Positions 1 to 6,849 of a stretch of 6,849 nt of DNA are shown piece by piece (the first letter of the stretch is position 1; the number at the start of each line of letters is the position of its first letter). This DNA comes from Alphaproteobacteria bacterium UBA5343. Lineage in GTDB: Bacteria > Pseudomonadota > Alphaproteobacteria > RF32 > UBA5343. The stretch covers positions 5,343 to 12,191 of the forward strand of contig DHQH01000003.1 of the NCBI GenBank assembly GCA_002410125.1. Direction: 5' to 3'. The notes beneath the pieces are model-generated. The model saw only the letters and a program-made list of their open reading frames with translations, searched no databases and had not been told where the DNA came from. The translations under genes were made by a program, and so were the position numbers.

Positions 1-1
1 A

Positions 2-583
2 CCTAAATATTTATCTGAAGACGATATTATGCTTTTAATTAATGAGGTTAAGTCTGATACAGAGTTTTATTCGGTTAGGCTTTGGGTGATGTTAGAAATA
101 TTATATGCTACAGGAGTTAGAGTTTCGGAATTGGTGGAACTTAAAAACACCAATGTAAATATTCAGCAGAAATATATTCTGGTTAGGGGTAAGGGTAACA
201 AAGAGAGATTGATACCAATTAGCGAAAGAGCTATTGAGGCCATTAAGTCTTATAGTAAGATTAGAGATGTTTTTTGCAAAAAAAGAGAATCACAATGGTT
301 TTTTCCTTCTTTTTCAACTTCTGGACATATAACTAGAGATGCAATTTATAAAAATATTAAAAAAATTGCTGGCAATTGTGGTATTCCAATTAGTAAAGTT
401 TCACCCCATGTTTTAAGACATAGTTTTGCTAGCTTATTGGTAGCAAGAGATGCGAATCTAAGGTCTGTACAGCAAATGCTTGGACATGCTGATATTACAA
501 CCACTGAGATATATACTCATATCATGAATGAGAGACTTGAAAATACAGTTAATAATTTTCATCCTTTAGCAAAGAAAAATTAA
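2..583 (+). CDS. xerD: Tyrosine recombinase XerD, 3' part (5' end outside window)
   Basis: Site-specific tyrosine recombinase. With XerC it resolves chromosome dimers at dif in the cytoplasm, and FtsK activates it at the septum. The frame is open from base 2, so the ATG at 29 is internal: the residues before it (PKYLSEDDI) match the usual start of the catalytic domain. About 193 residues are visible of roughly 300 in the family; the N-terminal core-binding domain is missing. Counting from that internal Met, the full catalytic set is present: Arg31 (ATGVRVSEL), Lys55 (VRGKGNKER), His127 and Arg130 (HVLRHSFAS), His153 (LGHADITTT) and nucleophile Tyr162 (IYTH). The C-terminal ending NERLENTVNNFHPLAKKN resembles XerD (E. 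coli ends in HHPRA) more than XerC. A generic phage-type integrase is less likely given the housekeeping context, but the XerC/XerD choice rests on the tail alone. Confidence 0.88.
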   Translation, partial: PKYLSEDDIMLLINEVKSDTEFYSVRLWVMLEILYATGVRVSELVELKNTNVNIQQKYILVRGKGNKERLIPISERAIEAIKSYSKIRDVFCKKRESQWFFPSFSTSGHITRDAIYKNIKKIAGNCGIPISKVSPHVLRHSFASLLVARDANLRSVQQMLGHADITTTEIYTHIMNERLENTVNNFHPLAKKN

Positions 584-618
584 GAATTTTGTTGCATTAT
601 TGTGATATATAGACAATA

Positions 619-650
619 TTGGTTTCTAATTAAAAATAATATATTATAAT
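619..650 (+). promoter_or_regulatory. Possible promoter for the lptF operon
   Basis: A perfect TATAAT at 645-650 is preceded by TTGGTT at 619-624 with a 20-bp spacer, longer than the 17 bp preferred by sigma70. Transcription would begin near 657, almost at the lptF ATG (659). The surrounding gap is almost pure A+T, so a chance match is quite possible. xerD ends only 75 nt before the lptF ATG, so read-through from xerD is the alternative. Confidence 0.25.
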
Positions 651-658
651 CCTTGGTT

Positions 659-1801
659 ATGAATGAAATTAACAAATATATAATAAAACAGATTTTTATT
701 GGTTTTTTGATGGTTACTGGAGTATTGATAGCTATTTTGCTATTAACCCAATCGCTCAGACTTATAGAAATGGTATTAAATAAAGGGTTATCAATTGGTA
801 TATTCTTTAAACTTCTTTTATTAAAAATCCCTAGATTTGTTACTGTTTTAGCTCCTATTTCTGTTTTTGCAGCGAGTTTGTTTACCTATAATAGACTGAT
901 TACTGATAGAGAATTGTTGGTTATGAAAGCGGCAGGGCTTAGTCATTGGCAGTTAGCAAAACCAGCTTGTATGTTTGCGGTAATGGTGGCTTTTTGCTGT
1001 TTAATACTTAATGTGTTTGTTTCTCCTGTAGCAGAGAGGGATTTTAAAACTCTAAAATGGAGTATTAAAAACGACTTTTCTCATTTAATGTTAAAAGAAG
1101 GTGAGTTTACTCATTTAATGCCACATTTTACAGCCTTTGTTTCAAAAGCTACAAAAACTGGTGAATTATCAGATGTTTTGATTAATGATGAACGAAGTCC
1201 TAAGATAAAAGTTACCTTTACAGCAGAGAATGGTAAAATAATTCACACCAAAGAAGGACCTAGAATCATTTTAATTAATGGTAGCCGCCAAGAGATTAAA
1301 GAAGATGGGTCTGGTCAGTTTTCAATATTATCGTTTGATAGATATATTATTGATTTTGGTAAGATTGATAATAAAGGTAGGAAAAGATTTGTAGATGAGG
1401 ATGAACGACCATTAAATGAATTATTCACAATGAAAGAGGAAGATGGTTTAACTCCAAAATTACTTAGAGAGTTTAGGGTCGAAGGACATAAGAGATTAAC
1501 CCAACCTTTTTATAGTTTGTTATTTGCTTTATTTGCGGTTATGTTTTTAATTTGTGGTTCTTTTAATCGTAGAGGACAAAATAAGATGGTTGGATATTCA
1601 ATTATATTAATGTTGATATTCCAAGCATTGGAGCTTAATATTTATAGTTTAACTAAATCTAATTTGAGTCTTATTCCACTAATATATATAAACACGACTA
1701 TTCCTAGTGCAATTTGTTTATATTATATGATTTCTAAAAATAATATTTTTATAAAATTATATAAAAAAATTGAAAGTTTAAAAAATGCTAAGACAAAATA
1801 A
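659..1801 (+). CDS. lptF: LPS export ABC transporter permease LptF (YjgP/YjgQ family)
   Basis: Inner-membrane subunit of LptB2FG, which extracts LPS from the inner membrane and passes it to the periplasmic Lpt bridge. It has 380 residues, a normal family length. The layout is typical: three N-terminal membrane segments (about 12-31, 56-76, 102-122), a periplasmic beta-jellyroll-like domain (about 125-275), then three C-terminal segments (about 283-300, 309-327, 337-357). Family signatures are NRLITDRELLVMKAAGLS (78-95, the ATPase coupling region), the LLKEGEF-like stretch near 144-150, and ILINGSRQEI...LSFDRYIIDF (204-233). The last two resemble alphaproteobacterial LptF rather than LptG. I chose the ATG at 659 (MNEINKYIIKQ) because family members start this way; an in-frame TTG at 653 would add only two residues. 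No strong Shine-Dalgarno is visible. Its 3' end overlaps lptD. No lptG follows, which is unusual. Confidence 0.9.
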   Translation: MNEINKYIIKQIFIGFLMVTGVLIAILLLTQSLRLIEMVLNKGLSIGIFFKLLLLKIPRFVTVLAPISVFAASLFTYNRLITDRELLVMKAAGLSHWQLAKPACMFAVMVAFCCLILNVFVSPVAERDFKTLKWSIKNDFSHLMLKEGEFTHLMPHFTAFVSKATKTGELSDVLINDERSPKIKVTFTAENGKIIHTKEGPRIILINGSRQEIKEDGSGQFSILSFDRYIIDFGKIDNKGRKRFVDEDERPLNELFTMKEEDGLTPKLLREFRVEGHKRLTQPFYSLLFALFAVMFLICGSFNRRGQNKMVGYSIILMLIFQALELNIYSLTKSNLSLIPLIYINTTIPSAICLYYMISKNNIFIKLYKKIESLKNAKTK

Positions 1802-4034
1802 GCAAATATTGAAATCGTTAATATTGTGCTTGGTAGTACTTAGCTATAAACCTGCTATAGCTCAAATGCAAAATATAAAAAAAATTCACGATCAATTACC
1901 AACTGCAGGTCTTAATATTGATAAGAATCTTACCTCCTTTATTCCAACAGAAAAAAACTTAAAAGATAATGAAAATGGAGAAATCAGATTTATTGCTGAT
2001 GAATTAATTCAAGATAAAGATACTGGTATTATTACGGCTAATGGTAATGTTGAAATTGATTATAAGAATATGAATATCACAGCTCAAAAAGTAGTGTTTG
2101 ATCAGAAAACCGAGCATGTAGAAGCCTTTGATGATGTAGTTTTTGTTGAACCTGACGGATCAGTGGTTTTCTCTGATTATTTTGAGATAACAGGGGATAT
2201 GAAAAATGCTGTTTTAAATGATGTAAAAATTGTTTTAGCTGATAAGTCTAGACTTGCTGCTAATAAAGCAACTAGAATTAATGCTAATAAAAAAGTTTTA
2301 GACAAAGCTATTTATACATCTTGTGATGTATGTAGAGGTGAAGATCCTGTTTGGCAAATAAAAGCTAATAAAGTTACCCATGATGAAGTAAAACAAAATG
2401 TAATGTATGAAGATGCTGTTTTAGAACTTGGTGGAACGCCTATTTTCTATACCCCTTATTTATCTCACCCAGACCCTAAGGTTAAGAGAAGATCTGGTTT
2501 TCTAACTCCTAGACTAGGTGGTAATAATAATCTGGGGATGACATTACAACCAACTTATTATTGGGCTGCTAGTGATTATCAAGATTTTACATTTTCTCCT
2601 ATTTTTACATCTAAAGAAGGAATTGTTTATACAGGAGAATATAGGCAAAACTTTATGGATTCTGAAATTGTAGCTAAGGGTAGCATTACTCAAGATAGTG
2701 AATATGAGGTTAGAGGTCATATATTCCTTAATGCGAGACATGAAATTGATGATAATTGGGTATCAAAAATGCAAATTGAAAGTGCATCTAGTGATAACTT
2801 CCTTGATAAATATGACTTTGAAAAAGAACATGAGGCTTGGCTTAATAGTTATTTAAAATTTGAAGGATTTGATAATAGAAATTATATGGGTGTTGAACTT
2901 CATGATTTTCAAATAATTTCTGATAATTTTAAAGGCGAAGATGAACCTATAGTTTTACCTTATTTTGATTATCATAATATTGGAGAAATAGGCAAATATG
3001 GCGCATATTCAGAAATGAATTTAAATGCTTATGCAATGTCTAGAGATGAAGGAAACAACCAGAGACTATCAGCCAGAACAAGCTGGAATTTACCTTATTT
3101 ATCTCCTGGTGGAAGTTCTTATAAACTATCTGCTCAATTGCAAACAGATTTTTATAATGCTAGTGATTATATTGATAATAATGGGGAGGAATTTGACGGT
3201 AGCACGGTTAGATTTAACCCAAATATATCATTAGAGTGGAAGCATCCTTTTGTAAAATCTACTGAGAATTATACTTCTATTATTGAACCTGTAGTGGTTG
3301 CAATTGCATCTCCTACCGATGAGAATATTAATGACGATATTACAAATGAAGATAGTCGTGATATAAATCTTGATGATACTAATTTGTTAGAAGTGAATAG
3401 ATATAACGGATTTGATAGTATTGAAACAGGCAGTAGAATTAATTATGGGATTAATGTTAATGCTTATGGTCACGAATCAGGGAAAGCATCATTATTTTTG
3501 GGGCAAAGCTATAAGCTAGATAATAACGATACTGCTTATGGTGGAGAATCTAATAATGAAGATAACTTGTCAGATTATATTGGTAGAATTTATGCATCGC
3601 CTAATGATAATTTTGATTTGGTTTACAGATTTAGATTTAATAAAGATACTCTAAAACCTGAATATAATGAACTAGCAACGGCTATTGGACCTCCTATTTT
3701 TAGAACTGGTATTAATTATGTATTCCTAGAAGAAGATGAAGATGGTATTAGGGATGATTTTGGTGAGAGAAAAGAACTATATTTAACAGTTAGTTCTGCA
3801 ATGACGAAAAACTGGTCAACAAAGTTATATTCTAGATTTGACTTATCTGATGATGTAAATAAAGAAGAGAGTCTTTTAGAGTATGGGGCTGACCTTATTT
3901 ATGATGATGAATGCTTCCAGTTTGATGCAGATATTAGTAAAGACTTCTCGGACTATAATAATTATGATGCGGGTCTTTCAATAACATTTACTTTAACGTT
4001 TAAGACCTTAGGTGTGGTTAGTACAGGTGGATAA
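1785..4034 (+). CDS. lptD: LPS-assembly outer membrane protein LptD (OstA/Imp)
   Basis: Outer-membrane beta-barrel that, with the lipoprotein LptE in model species, inserts LPS into the outer leaflet. It has 749 residues, a usual length. A signal peptide is clear: basic start, hydrophobic core about 11-20, then PAIA|Q with predicted cleavage after Ala26. An OstA/LptA-like periplasmic domain follows at about 65-180 (IRFIADELIQDKDTGIITANG, then repeated beta strands). Next come the conserved TSCDVC...DPVWQIKA segment (Cys180, Cys183) and the barrel entry FYTPYLSHPDPKVKRRSGFLTP. The barrel carries the family motif NEDS...DDTNLLEVNRYNGFDSIETGSRINYG (about 521-554), and the C-terminus ends in TFTLTFKTLG. 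The ATG at 1785 overlaps the lptF end by 17 nt in another frame, suggesting translational coupling. A TTG at 1809 (giving MKSLILCL...) would avoid the overlap and keep a signal peptide. Mature Cys residues are 180, 183 and 710 only. Confidence 0.95.
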   Translation: MLRQNKQILKSLILCLVVLSYKPAIAQMQNIKKIHDQLPTAGLNIDKNLTSFIPTEKNLKDNENGEIRFIADELIQDKDTGIITANGNVEIDYKNMNITAQKVVFDQKTEHVEAFDDVVFVEPDGSVVFSDYFEITGDMKNAVLNDVKIVLADKSRLAANKATRINANKKVLDKAIYTSCDVCRGEDPVWQIKANKVTHDEVKQNVMYEDAVLELGGTPIFYTPYLSHPDPKVKRRSGFLTPRLGGNNNLGMTLQPTYYWAASDYQDFTFSPIFTSKEGIVYTGEYRQNFMDSEIVAKGSITQDSEYEVRGHIFLNARHEIDDNWVSKMQIESASSDNFLDKYDFEKEHEAWLNSYLKFEGFDNRNYMGVELHDFQIISDNFKGEDEPIVLPYFDYHNIGEIGKYGAYSEMNLNAYAMSRDEGNNQRLSARTSWNLPYLSPGGSSYKLSAQLQTDFYNASDYIDNNGEEFDGSTVRFNPNISLEWKHPFVKSTENYTSIIEPVVVAIASPTDENINDDITNEDSRDINLDDTNLLEVNRYNGFDSIETGSRINYGINVNAYGHESGKASLFLGQSYKLDNNDTAYGGESNNEDNLSDYIGRIYASPNDNFDLVYRFRFNKDTLKPEYNELATAIGPPIFRTGINYVFLEEDEDGIRDDFGERKELYLTVSSAMTKNWSTKLYSRFDLSDDVNKEESLLEYGADLIYDDECFQFDADISKDFSDYNNYDAGLSITFTLTFKTLGVVSTGG
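4025..4030 (+). promoter_or_regulatory. Ribosome binding site for surA
   Basis: AGGTGG lies at the very end of lptD, 11 nt before the ATG at 4042. It is the clearest Shine-Dalgarno-like purine run near any start in this AT-rich window. It supports starting surA at 4042 rather than at the in-frame GTG at 4012. Confidence 0.45.
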
Positions 4035-4041
4035 ATCTTTT

Positions 4042-4968
4042 ATGAATAAACTCCTTTTAATAGCTATAATCTTTATTAATATAAATTTTGCTAATGCACA
4101 AAGTTTAGAAATATTAGCTCGGGTTAATGATGATATTATCACAGCTTATGATTTGAACTCTAAAATATTAATGGCGATGAATAGTGTTGGGGTAAAAAAT
4201 ACAAAAGAAAATAGACAAAAGTTTACTACAAAAATCTTACATTTGTTAATTGATGAGAAATTAAAATTACAAGAGGCTGAGAGAGAAAATATTAAGATTA
4301 GTGAGGACGAGATAGCTAAAGTGGTTAGCTCTATTGAGTCTAAAAATAATATGAAAGCCGGTGAATTATTTGCAAAAATAAAGCAATTTGGCATAAGTGA
4401 TGATTATTTGTTAAACCAAATAAAAGCTGATATTGCTTGGATGAAAATAATAAGAAAAAATGGAAAAAATGAAATTGCAGTTAGTGATAGTGAAATTGAT
4501 GAAGCAATAGTTTTTTTAAAGAACAACGCTCATAAAAATAAATATTTTATAAAAGAGATTTTTATTCCCTTTAATGATAAAATGAGCAAGAAAGAGGTTT
4601 ATGATTCCATAGTAATGATGGCTAAAGATATTAGAAAAAATGGTAAATTTGAAATATTTGCTAGACAATTTTCTGCAAGTCCAACTGCAATTAGATATGG
4701 CAATCTTGGTTGGATATTTGAAGGACAGCTTGATAAAGAGCTAGATCAGATAGTTGTACAAATGAAAGAGGGAGAAATATCTAATCCTATAATCACTAAA
4801 GATGGTCTTTATATTTTGCAAATGGATAAAAAAGAAAAAATAGAGGGTAATATTTTACCAGATAGAGAAAAAATAAAGGCAAGACTTATGAATAAAAAAG
4901 CAGAAATATTTGCTGATAAATATCTAAGAGATATTAGAAAAACAGCAATGATTGAAGTAAAGAAATAA
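4042..4968 (+). CDS. surA: Periplasmic chaperone / peptidyl-prolyl isomerase SurA
   Basis: Periplasmic chaperone that carries unfolded outer-membrane proteins, LptD among them in E. coli, to the BAM complex. It has 308 residues from the ATG at 4042. The signal peptide is MNKLLLIAIIFININFANA with cleavage likely after Ala19. The SurA N-terminal chaperone domain follows (about 20-165, with ILARVNDDIITAYDL as signature), then one parvulin domain (about 168-265, with FIKEIFIPF, FARQFSASPTAIRYGNLGWI and NPIITKDGLYILQM), and a C-terminal helix (about 270-305). E. coli SurA has two parvulin domains and about 430 residues; one-domain forms are common in other lineages. An upstream in-frame GTG (4012) would put ten residues, including Asp and Lys, before the signal peptide and lies inside lptD, so I rejected it. 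It starts 7 nt after lptD and fits the same operon. Confidence 0.9.
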   Translation: MNKLLLIAIIFININFANAQSLEILARVNDDIITAYDLNSKILMAMNSVGVKNTKENRQKFTTKILHLLIDEKLKLQEAERENIKISEDEIAKVVSSIESKNNMKAGELFAKIKQFGISDDYLLNQIKADIAWMKIIRKNGKNEIAVSDSEIDEAIVFLKNNAHKNKYFIKEIFIPFNDKMSKKEVYDSIVMMAKDIRKNGKFEIFARQFSASPTAIRYGNLGWIFEGQLDKELDQIVVQMKEGEISNPIITKDGLYILQMDKKEKIEGNILPDREKIKARLMNKKAEIFADKYLRDIRKTAMIEVKK

Positions 4969-4971
4969 ACC

Positions 4972-5832
4972 ATGAAAGATTTAGCAGATATAATAAATGA
5001 ACTTCCGAGCCTTAGTGAAACTGTTAATAGTAACCAGTTAAATGCTAAGAAATCTTTAGGTCAGAACTTTTTGCTTGATATAAATATCACATTGAAAATT
5101 GTCAGAGAATCCCTTAAAGCTCAGAGATTAAAAGATTTTAGTAAAGCCAATGTTTTTGAGATTGGACCTGGACCTGGGGGACTTACAAGAGCAATTTTGA
5201 GCAATAACCCAAAAAAATTTACAGTTATAGAAATGGATAAGAGATGTATTTCTATAATGGAAGAGTTAAAATCTAGAAGTGGTGATATTATTAATATTAT
5301 TGAGGGTGACGCTTTAAAGAACGATATTCATAATATTGGAGAGAAACCTCGTCATATTTTATCTAATTTACCTTATAATATTTCTACTCAGTTATTACTA
5401 AAATGGCTCAAAGATTATCAAGATTTTGAGAGTTTTACTTTGATGTTTCAAAAAGAAGTTGCTGATAGATTAACAGCAAAGGTTGGAACAAAATCATATG
5501 GTAGAATGTCGGTAATAACTCAACTTTTGTCTGATGTAAGCAAATTGTTTGACTTAAAACCTAGTTGCTTCACACCAGCGCCAAAAATTATGTCGTCAGT
5601 AGTGCTTATAAAGTTAAAAAAAGAACATATTGATGTGAAACTTATTGAAGCTATCCAAGAAATTACAAGACTTGCTTTTGGACAAAGAAGAAAAATGATA
5701 AAGAAAAGCCTTAAGTCGATTGAAAACATCAATGAGAAGTTAGCACAAACAGGAATTACGGAAAGTTTAAGAGCTGAAGATATTAGTCCTGAGCAATATT
5801 TGGAACTATCTAAATTAATAATCAAAAATTAA
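4972..5832 (+). CDS. rsmA: 16S rRNA dimethyladenosine transferase RsmA (KsgA)
   Basis: Cytoplasmic SAM-dependent enzyme that dimethylates two adjacent adenines (A1518 and A1519 in E. coli numbering) in the 3' terminal helix of 16S rRNA late in 30S assembly. It has 286 residues against about 270 in the family. Motifs in order: KKSLGQNFLLD (26-36), SAM motif I VFEIGPGPGGLT (61-72), the acidic ribose-binding IEMDK (Glu87), GD at 112-113, catalytic NLPYN (132-136), the target-region segment FTPAPKIMSSVV (200-211), and the C-terminal FGQRRKMIKKSL (236-247). All key residues appear intact. The N-terminus is somewhat extended (MKDLADIINELPSLSETVNS), as is common in alphaproteobacteria. The ATG lies 3 nt after the surA stop, so the two are probably co-transcribed; the usual pdxA between them is absent. 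Confidence 0.95.
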   Translation: MKDLADIINELPSLSETVNSNQLNAKKSLGQNFLLDINITLKIVRESLKAQRLKDFSKANVFEIGPGPGGLTRAILSNNPKKFTVIEMDKRCISIMEELKSRSGDIINIIEGDALKNDIHNIGEKPRHILSNLPYNISTQLLLKWLKDYQDFESFTLMFQKEVADRLTAKVGTKSYGRMSVITQLLSDVSKLFDLKPSCFTPAPKIMSSVVLIKLKKEHIDVKLIEAIQEITRLAFGQRRKMIKKSLKSIENINEKLAQTGITESLRAEDISPEQYLELSKLIIKN

Positions 5833-5887
5833 TGTTTTTAAGTTATAATTTTGCTAATGGTCTAATTATTTTTAGTGTTGAGAAATT
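5833..5887 (+). promoter_or_regulatory. rsmA-ftsK gap with a possible -10 element
   Basis: This 55-nt AT-rich gap has TATAAT at 5844-5849, but no good -35 hexamer sits 16-18 bp upstream. A GAGA at 5880-5883 just before the ftsK ATG could serve as a weak ribosome binding site. I see no convincing terminator hairpin, so read-through from rsmA into ftsK is also possible. Confidence 0.2.
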
Positions 5888-6849
5888 ATGAGCGAAGAAA
5901 AAACTAATGAAATAAAAGAAAAATTAAAAATCTTTTTTAGAAAATATATAGGATTAGCTATTGTTGTTTTTGCAGCTTATTCTTTATTATCTCTGCTTTT
6001 CTTCCATGCAGGAGATGATTCTTTTAATAGCTCTGCTAGTATTTCTCAGACTCAAAACTTGATGGGTATTGCCGGAGCTCATATTGCAGATTGCTTGTTG
6101 CAATTGTTTGGTATTGGGGCTTATTTCTTGGTAATTGTTATACTTTTCTGGGGTTATGAATTATATAAAAACCTCTTTATATTTGATTGTAAATTTAGAT
6201 TGCTAGCTCTTGTAGTAGGAGTTATCGCTTTTTGTATATCTCTTGGTATTGTTTTTTATAATATTAGGTGGCCTCTTCATTCTGGAGTTGGCGGAGCAAT
6301 CGGTTATATTAGCTCTACTCCTATTTTAGAATTTATTGGAGAGATTGGTTTTAGATATTGGTTGATATGGTTGCTTGCCATATTAATGATGGTTTTATCA
6401 ATCAGTTCTTTTAATTTTGTGACCGGGGTTAGTTATAAAAATTGGAAAGATTTATTTGCTTTTGTGATTGTATATTTTAGGAAGTTTATGTTTGTGGTTA
6501 AAGATATAGTGAATCGCTATATCTTACATAAAACTAATAATGAAATTACTATTCAAACTAAGAAGAATACTAAACCTGTAAATAAAAAAGAAAAAATCAA
6601 TAAAGAACCTAAGGTTAAGAAAGATTCAAAAGCTAAAAAAGAAGAAAAAGCTAATATTATTCCTCCAGAAGGAAGTGGATTTTATTTACCATCAATTGAA
6701 ATTTTAACACCTCCAAAAGATAGTATTAATCAGAAAATTAGTCAGTCTGTATTGAAAGAAAATGCTAATAATTTGGAAGAAGTTTTGGCTGAATTTGGGG
6801 TTAATGGAGAAATTGTGAAAGTTAGCCCTGGTCCTGTGGTTACATTATA
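5888..6849 (+). CDS. ftsK: DNA translocase FtsK, N-terminal part (3' end outside window)
   Basis: Septal DNA pump that clears chromosomes from the closing septum and activates XerCD recombination at dif. The frame is open from the ATG at 5888 to the window end, giving 320 residues. The N-terminal membrane domain has four hydrophobic segments (about 21-40, 73-92, 105-124, 156-176) with family features FHAGDDSFNSSAS (39-51), ADCLLQLFGIGAYFL (67-81) and RWPLHSGVGGAIGYIS (127-142). A short Lys-rich linker follows (about 215-256), then FYLPSIEILTPPK (265-277), which matches the segment before the motor in FtsK. The start of the alpha domain is visible (LEEVLAEFGVNGEIVKVSPGPVVTL, 296-320). The Walker motifs and the DNA-reading gamma domain lie beyond the window, so an intact motor cannot be confirmed. 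The linker is far shorter than the several-hundred-residue linker of E. coli FtsK. Confidence 0.92.
   Translation, partial: MSEEKTNEIKEKLKIFFRKYIGLAIVVFAAYSLLSLLFFHAGDDSFNSSASISQTQNLMGIAGAHIADCLLQLFGIGAYFLVIVILFWGYELYKNLFIFDCKFRLLALVVGVIAFCISLGIVFYNIRWPLHSGVGGAIGYISSTPILEFIGEIGFRYWLIWLLAILMMVLSISSFNFVTGVSYKNWKDLFAFVIVYFRKFMFVVKDIVNRYILHKTNNEITIQTKKNTKPVNKKEKINKEPKVKKDSKAKKEEKANIIPPEGSGFYLPSIEILTPPKDSINQKISQSVLKENANNLEEVLAEFGVNGEIVKVSPGPVVTL

Noticed and set aside
598..618. Inverted repeat TATTGT/ACAATA with a 9-nt loop between xerD and lptF
   Set aside because: A 6-bp AT-rich stem without a following T-run is too weak to call a terminator, and such repeats are expected by chance here. An AAAATT/AATTTT palindrome at 576-590 over the xerD stop was rejected for the same reason.
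584..658. Possible dif site near xerD
   Set aside because: I looked for a 28-bp site with Xer arms resembling the TTATGTTAA-type XerD arm in the non-coding gaps and saw none.
2544..2741. 65-codon open frame on the - strand inside lptD
   Set aside because: It lies fully within the strongly supported lptD, resembles no family I recognise, and its composition is that expected of the reverse complement of a coding region.
3025..3234. 69-codon + strand open frame inside lptD in another frame
   Set aside because: Its translation is a shifted reading of the LptD barrel, where the lptD frame carries clear family sequence. No independent support.
4012..4041. Longer surA starting at GTG 4012
   Set aside because: It would place ten extra residues before a well-formed signal peptide and start within lptD; the ATG at 4042 has an AGGTGG upstream and gives a standard signal peptide.
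4146..4394. 82-codon open frame on the - strand inside surA
   Set aside because: A shadow of the surA N-domain; the Phe/Leu/Ser-rich product is typical of antisense to Lys/Glu-rich coding sequence.
5520..5825. 101-codon open frame on the - strand inside the rsmA 3' half
   Set aside because: It overlaps conserved rsmA motifs and looks like antisense of a Lys-rich region, with no recognisable domain.

Overview
This is a 6.8 kb AT-rich stretch with every gene on the + strand and little non-coding DNA. It carries housekeeping and envelope genes. The run lptF - lptD - surA - rsmA is a shortened form of the proteobacterial cluster lptF-lptG-lptD-surA-pdxA-rsmA. It is flanked upstream by the 3' part of a xerD-type recombinase gene and downstream by the 5' part of ftsK. 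The LptF and FtsK sequences read as alphaproteobacterial. Strong A+T bias, Lys/Asn/Ile-rich proteins and a thinned-out cluster suggest a reduced-genome, Rickettsiales-like or similar AT-rich lineage. This assignment is inference: there is no rRNA here. The LPS export genes imply an outer membrane with LPS, which argues against Anaplasmataceae-type organisms that lack LPS.

Layout: 2-583 xerD (5' end off the window); 584-658 short AT-rich gap with a possible promoter; 659-1801 lptF; 1785-4034 lptD, overlapping lptF by 17 nt; 4042-4968 surA, 7 nt after lptD; 4972-5832 rsmA, 3 nt after surA; 5833-5887 short gap; 5888 to the window end, ftsK (3' end off the window). The tight spacing from lptF to rsmA suggests one transcript.

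How the genes work together: LptF is a membrane subunit of the inner-membrane LPS extractor (LptB2FG). LptD is the outer-membrane barrel that delivers LPS to the cell surface. SurA is the periplasmic chaperone that in E. coli escorts barrels, including LptD, to the BAM machine. RsmA modifies 16S rRNA during 30S maturation and is a conserved passenger of this cluster. XerD and FtsK are partners in chromosome dimer resolution at dif and here bracket the envelope genes.

I found no undescribed system, mobile element, CRISPR array, tRNA or rRNA. The points worth a second look are gene losses relative to the canonical cluster (no lptG, no pdxA), an unusual cysteine set in LptD, the xerD/ftsK bracketing, the lptF-lptD overlap, and a possible near-leaderless lptF transcript.
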